DNA of 6,701 nt from DASWFI01 sp036394315 (GTDB lineage Bacteria > Patescibacteriota > Doudnabacteria > UBA920 > O2-02-FULL-48-8), in contig DASWFI010000047.1 of NCBI GenBank assembly GCA_036394315.1, positions 1 through 6,701 on the forward strand, in the 5' to 3' direction. A program made the translations under genes and the position numbers. Positions within the stretch are counted from its first letter, which is position 1, and every line of letters begins with the position of its first letter. Of this stretch, positions 6,567 through 6,701 are shown one piece after another. The notes beneath the pieces were generated by a model. It did no database searches. It saw only the letters and a list, made by a program, of their open reading frames with translations, and was not told where the DNA came from.

Positions 6567-6701
6567 CTCACTTGTGCCACTATTCCCAGGCTCTAAGATG
6601 TTTTATGCATCTGCCATACTTGTTGAGTTCCCTAGTAGCCCAGTACAACTCTCACATCTTCCATCAGGGTATTTTCCTATCATCCCAGTAGCCACCCAAG
6701 T
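6562..6701 (+). CDS. Helitron polyprotein fragment 8: helicase continuation after frameshift, runs off window
   Basis: Read in frame 1 from 6562, this stretch has no stop up to the window edge. It encodes GISLVPLFPGSKMFYASAIL and then VEFPSSPVQLSHLPSGYFPI. That matches the block after ITNGAQG in fungal Helitron helicases (LVEFP, VQLxxLPxGYFPI), from my memory of the family. The alternative frame-2 reading to the TAG at 6689-6691 shows no such similarity. The last helicase motif and any C-terminal extension lie beyond 6701. Confidence 0.75.

Larger units (their letters stand above)
1064..6701 (+). mobile_element. Helitron (rolling-circle DNA transposon), 3'-truncated by window
   Basis: The element is identified by its coded protein, which joins an HUH Rep nuclease with two catalytic tyrosines to a PIF1-family helicase, the defining pair of autonomous Helitrons. 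In the known mechanism Rep nicks one strand at the element's ends and the helicase unwinds it for rolling-circle transfer in the nucleus. The left boundary given here is only a candidate. The right end, normally a hairpin followed by CTRR, lies outside the window. The copy cannot make a full protein as it stands because of five stops and two frameshifts, although it could still be mobilised by an intact relative if both ends survive. Confidence 0.85.
1093..6701 (+). pseudogene. Helitron Rep/PIF1 helicase polyprotein, inactivated, 3' partial
   Basis: One ancestral frame of more than 1,800 codons runs to the window edge. The order is N-terminal Cys-rich region, DUF6570-like domain, Helitron_like_N HUH nuclease, tyrosine motif, acidic linker, PIF1 helicase. 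The frame is register 1 (counted from base 1) from 1093 to about 1798, register 2 to about 6562, then register 1 again. In-frame TGA stops lie at 1543, 2903, 3617, 6026 and 6371. Protein similarity continues across each of them, so they are mutations and not gene ends. The first in-frame ATG is 1204. The frame opens upstream at 1093 after TAA and TGA, so the true start is unsettled and an upstream exon is possible. No introns are needed to explain the rest. Catalytic residues of both enzymes are retained. Only 16 CpGs remain, all in Arg CGN codons. Confidence 0.88.

Noticed and set aside
6689..6691. TAG as the natural end of the helicase.
   Set aside because: Similarity has already moved to frame 1 near 6562, where the sequence stays open to the window edge.

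Overview
The window is a eukaryotic, most likely Agaricomycete (mushroom-forming basidiomycete), stretch holding one large plus-strand transposon gene: the Rep/helicase polyprotein of a Helitron, a rolling-circle DNA transposon. The fungal assignment is inference. It rests on the domain order (a DUF6570-like Cys-rich domain, then a Helitron_like_N HUH endonuclease, then a PIF1-type helicase) and on wording I associate with basidiomycete Helitrons, such as GLPHIYMTINPN and KAAMFYITDYITK. I saw no bacterial-type gene, tRNA, rRNA or CRISPR array.

Layout: 1-619 holds two tandem copies of a ~275-bp repeat plus a short third copy of its tail. 620-1092 has no recognisable gene and ends in a G-poor stretch with a possible Helitron 5' terminus near 1064. 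From about 1093 to the window edge runs a single ancestral reading frame of more than 1,800 codons, cut off before its C-terminus. In order it encodes an unrecognised N-terminal region with a Cys cluster, the DUF6570-like domain, the HUH nuclease (HAH motif at 3440-3448, catalytic tyrosines at 3929-3931 and 3941-3943), an acidic linker, and helicase motifs (Walker A 5570-5593, Walker B 5849-5860, GDFYQ 5966-5980, LTEQKRM 6110-6130, ITNGAQG 6533-6553).

The gene is broken by five in-frame stops (1543, 2903, 3617, 6026, 6371) and two one-base frameshifts (T-run at 1794-1798; 6557-6566), yet every catalytic motif I can check is intact. All five stops are TGA. Between 1099 and 6701 I find only 16 CpG dinucleotides, and all 16 are the first two bases of an arginine CGN codon in the reconstructed frame. 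The simplest reading is long CpG methylation and deamination acting on a lineage whose protein was still under selection, so every dispensable CpG was lost. Recent loss of function then came through CGA-to-TGA changes, the only way a CpG transition inside a codon can make a stop. The upstream repeats keep far more CpG, so the two parts appear to have different histories.

Limits: no alignment or database search was run. Domain names come from recognition of motifs, and boundaries are approximate.
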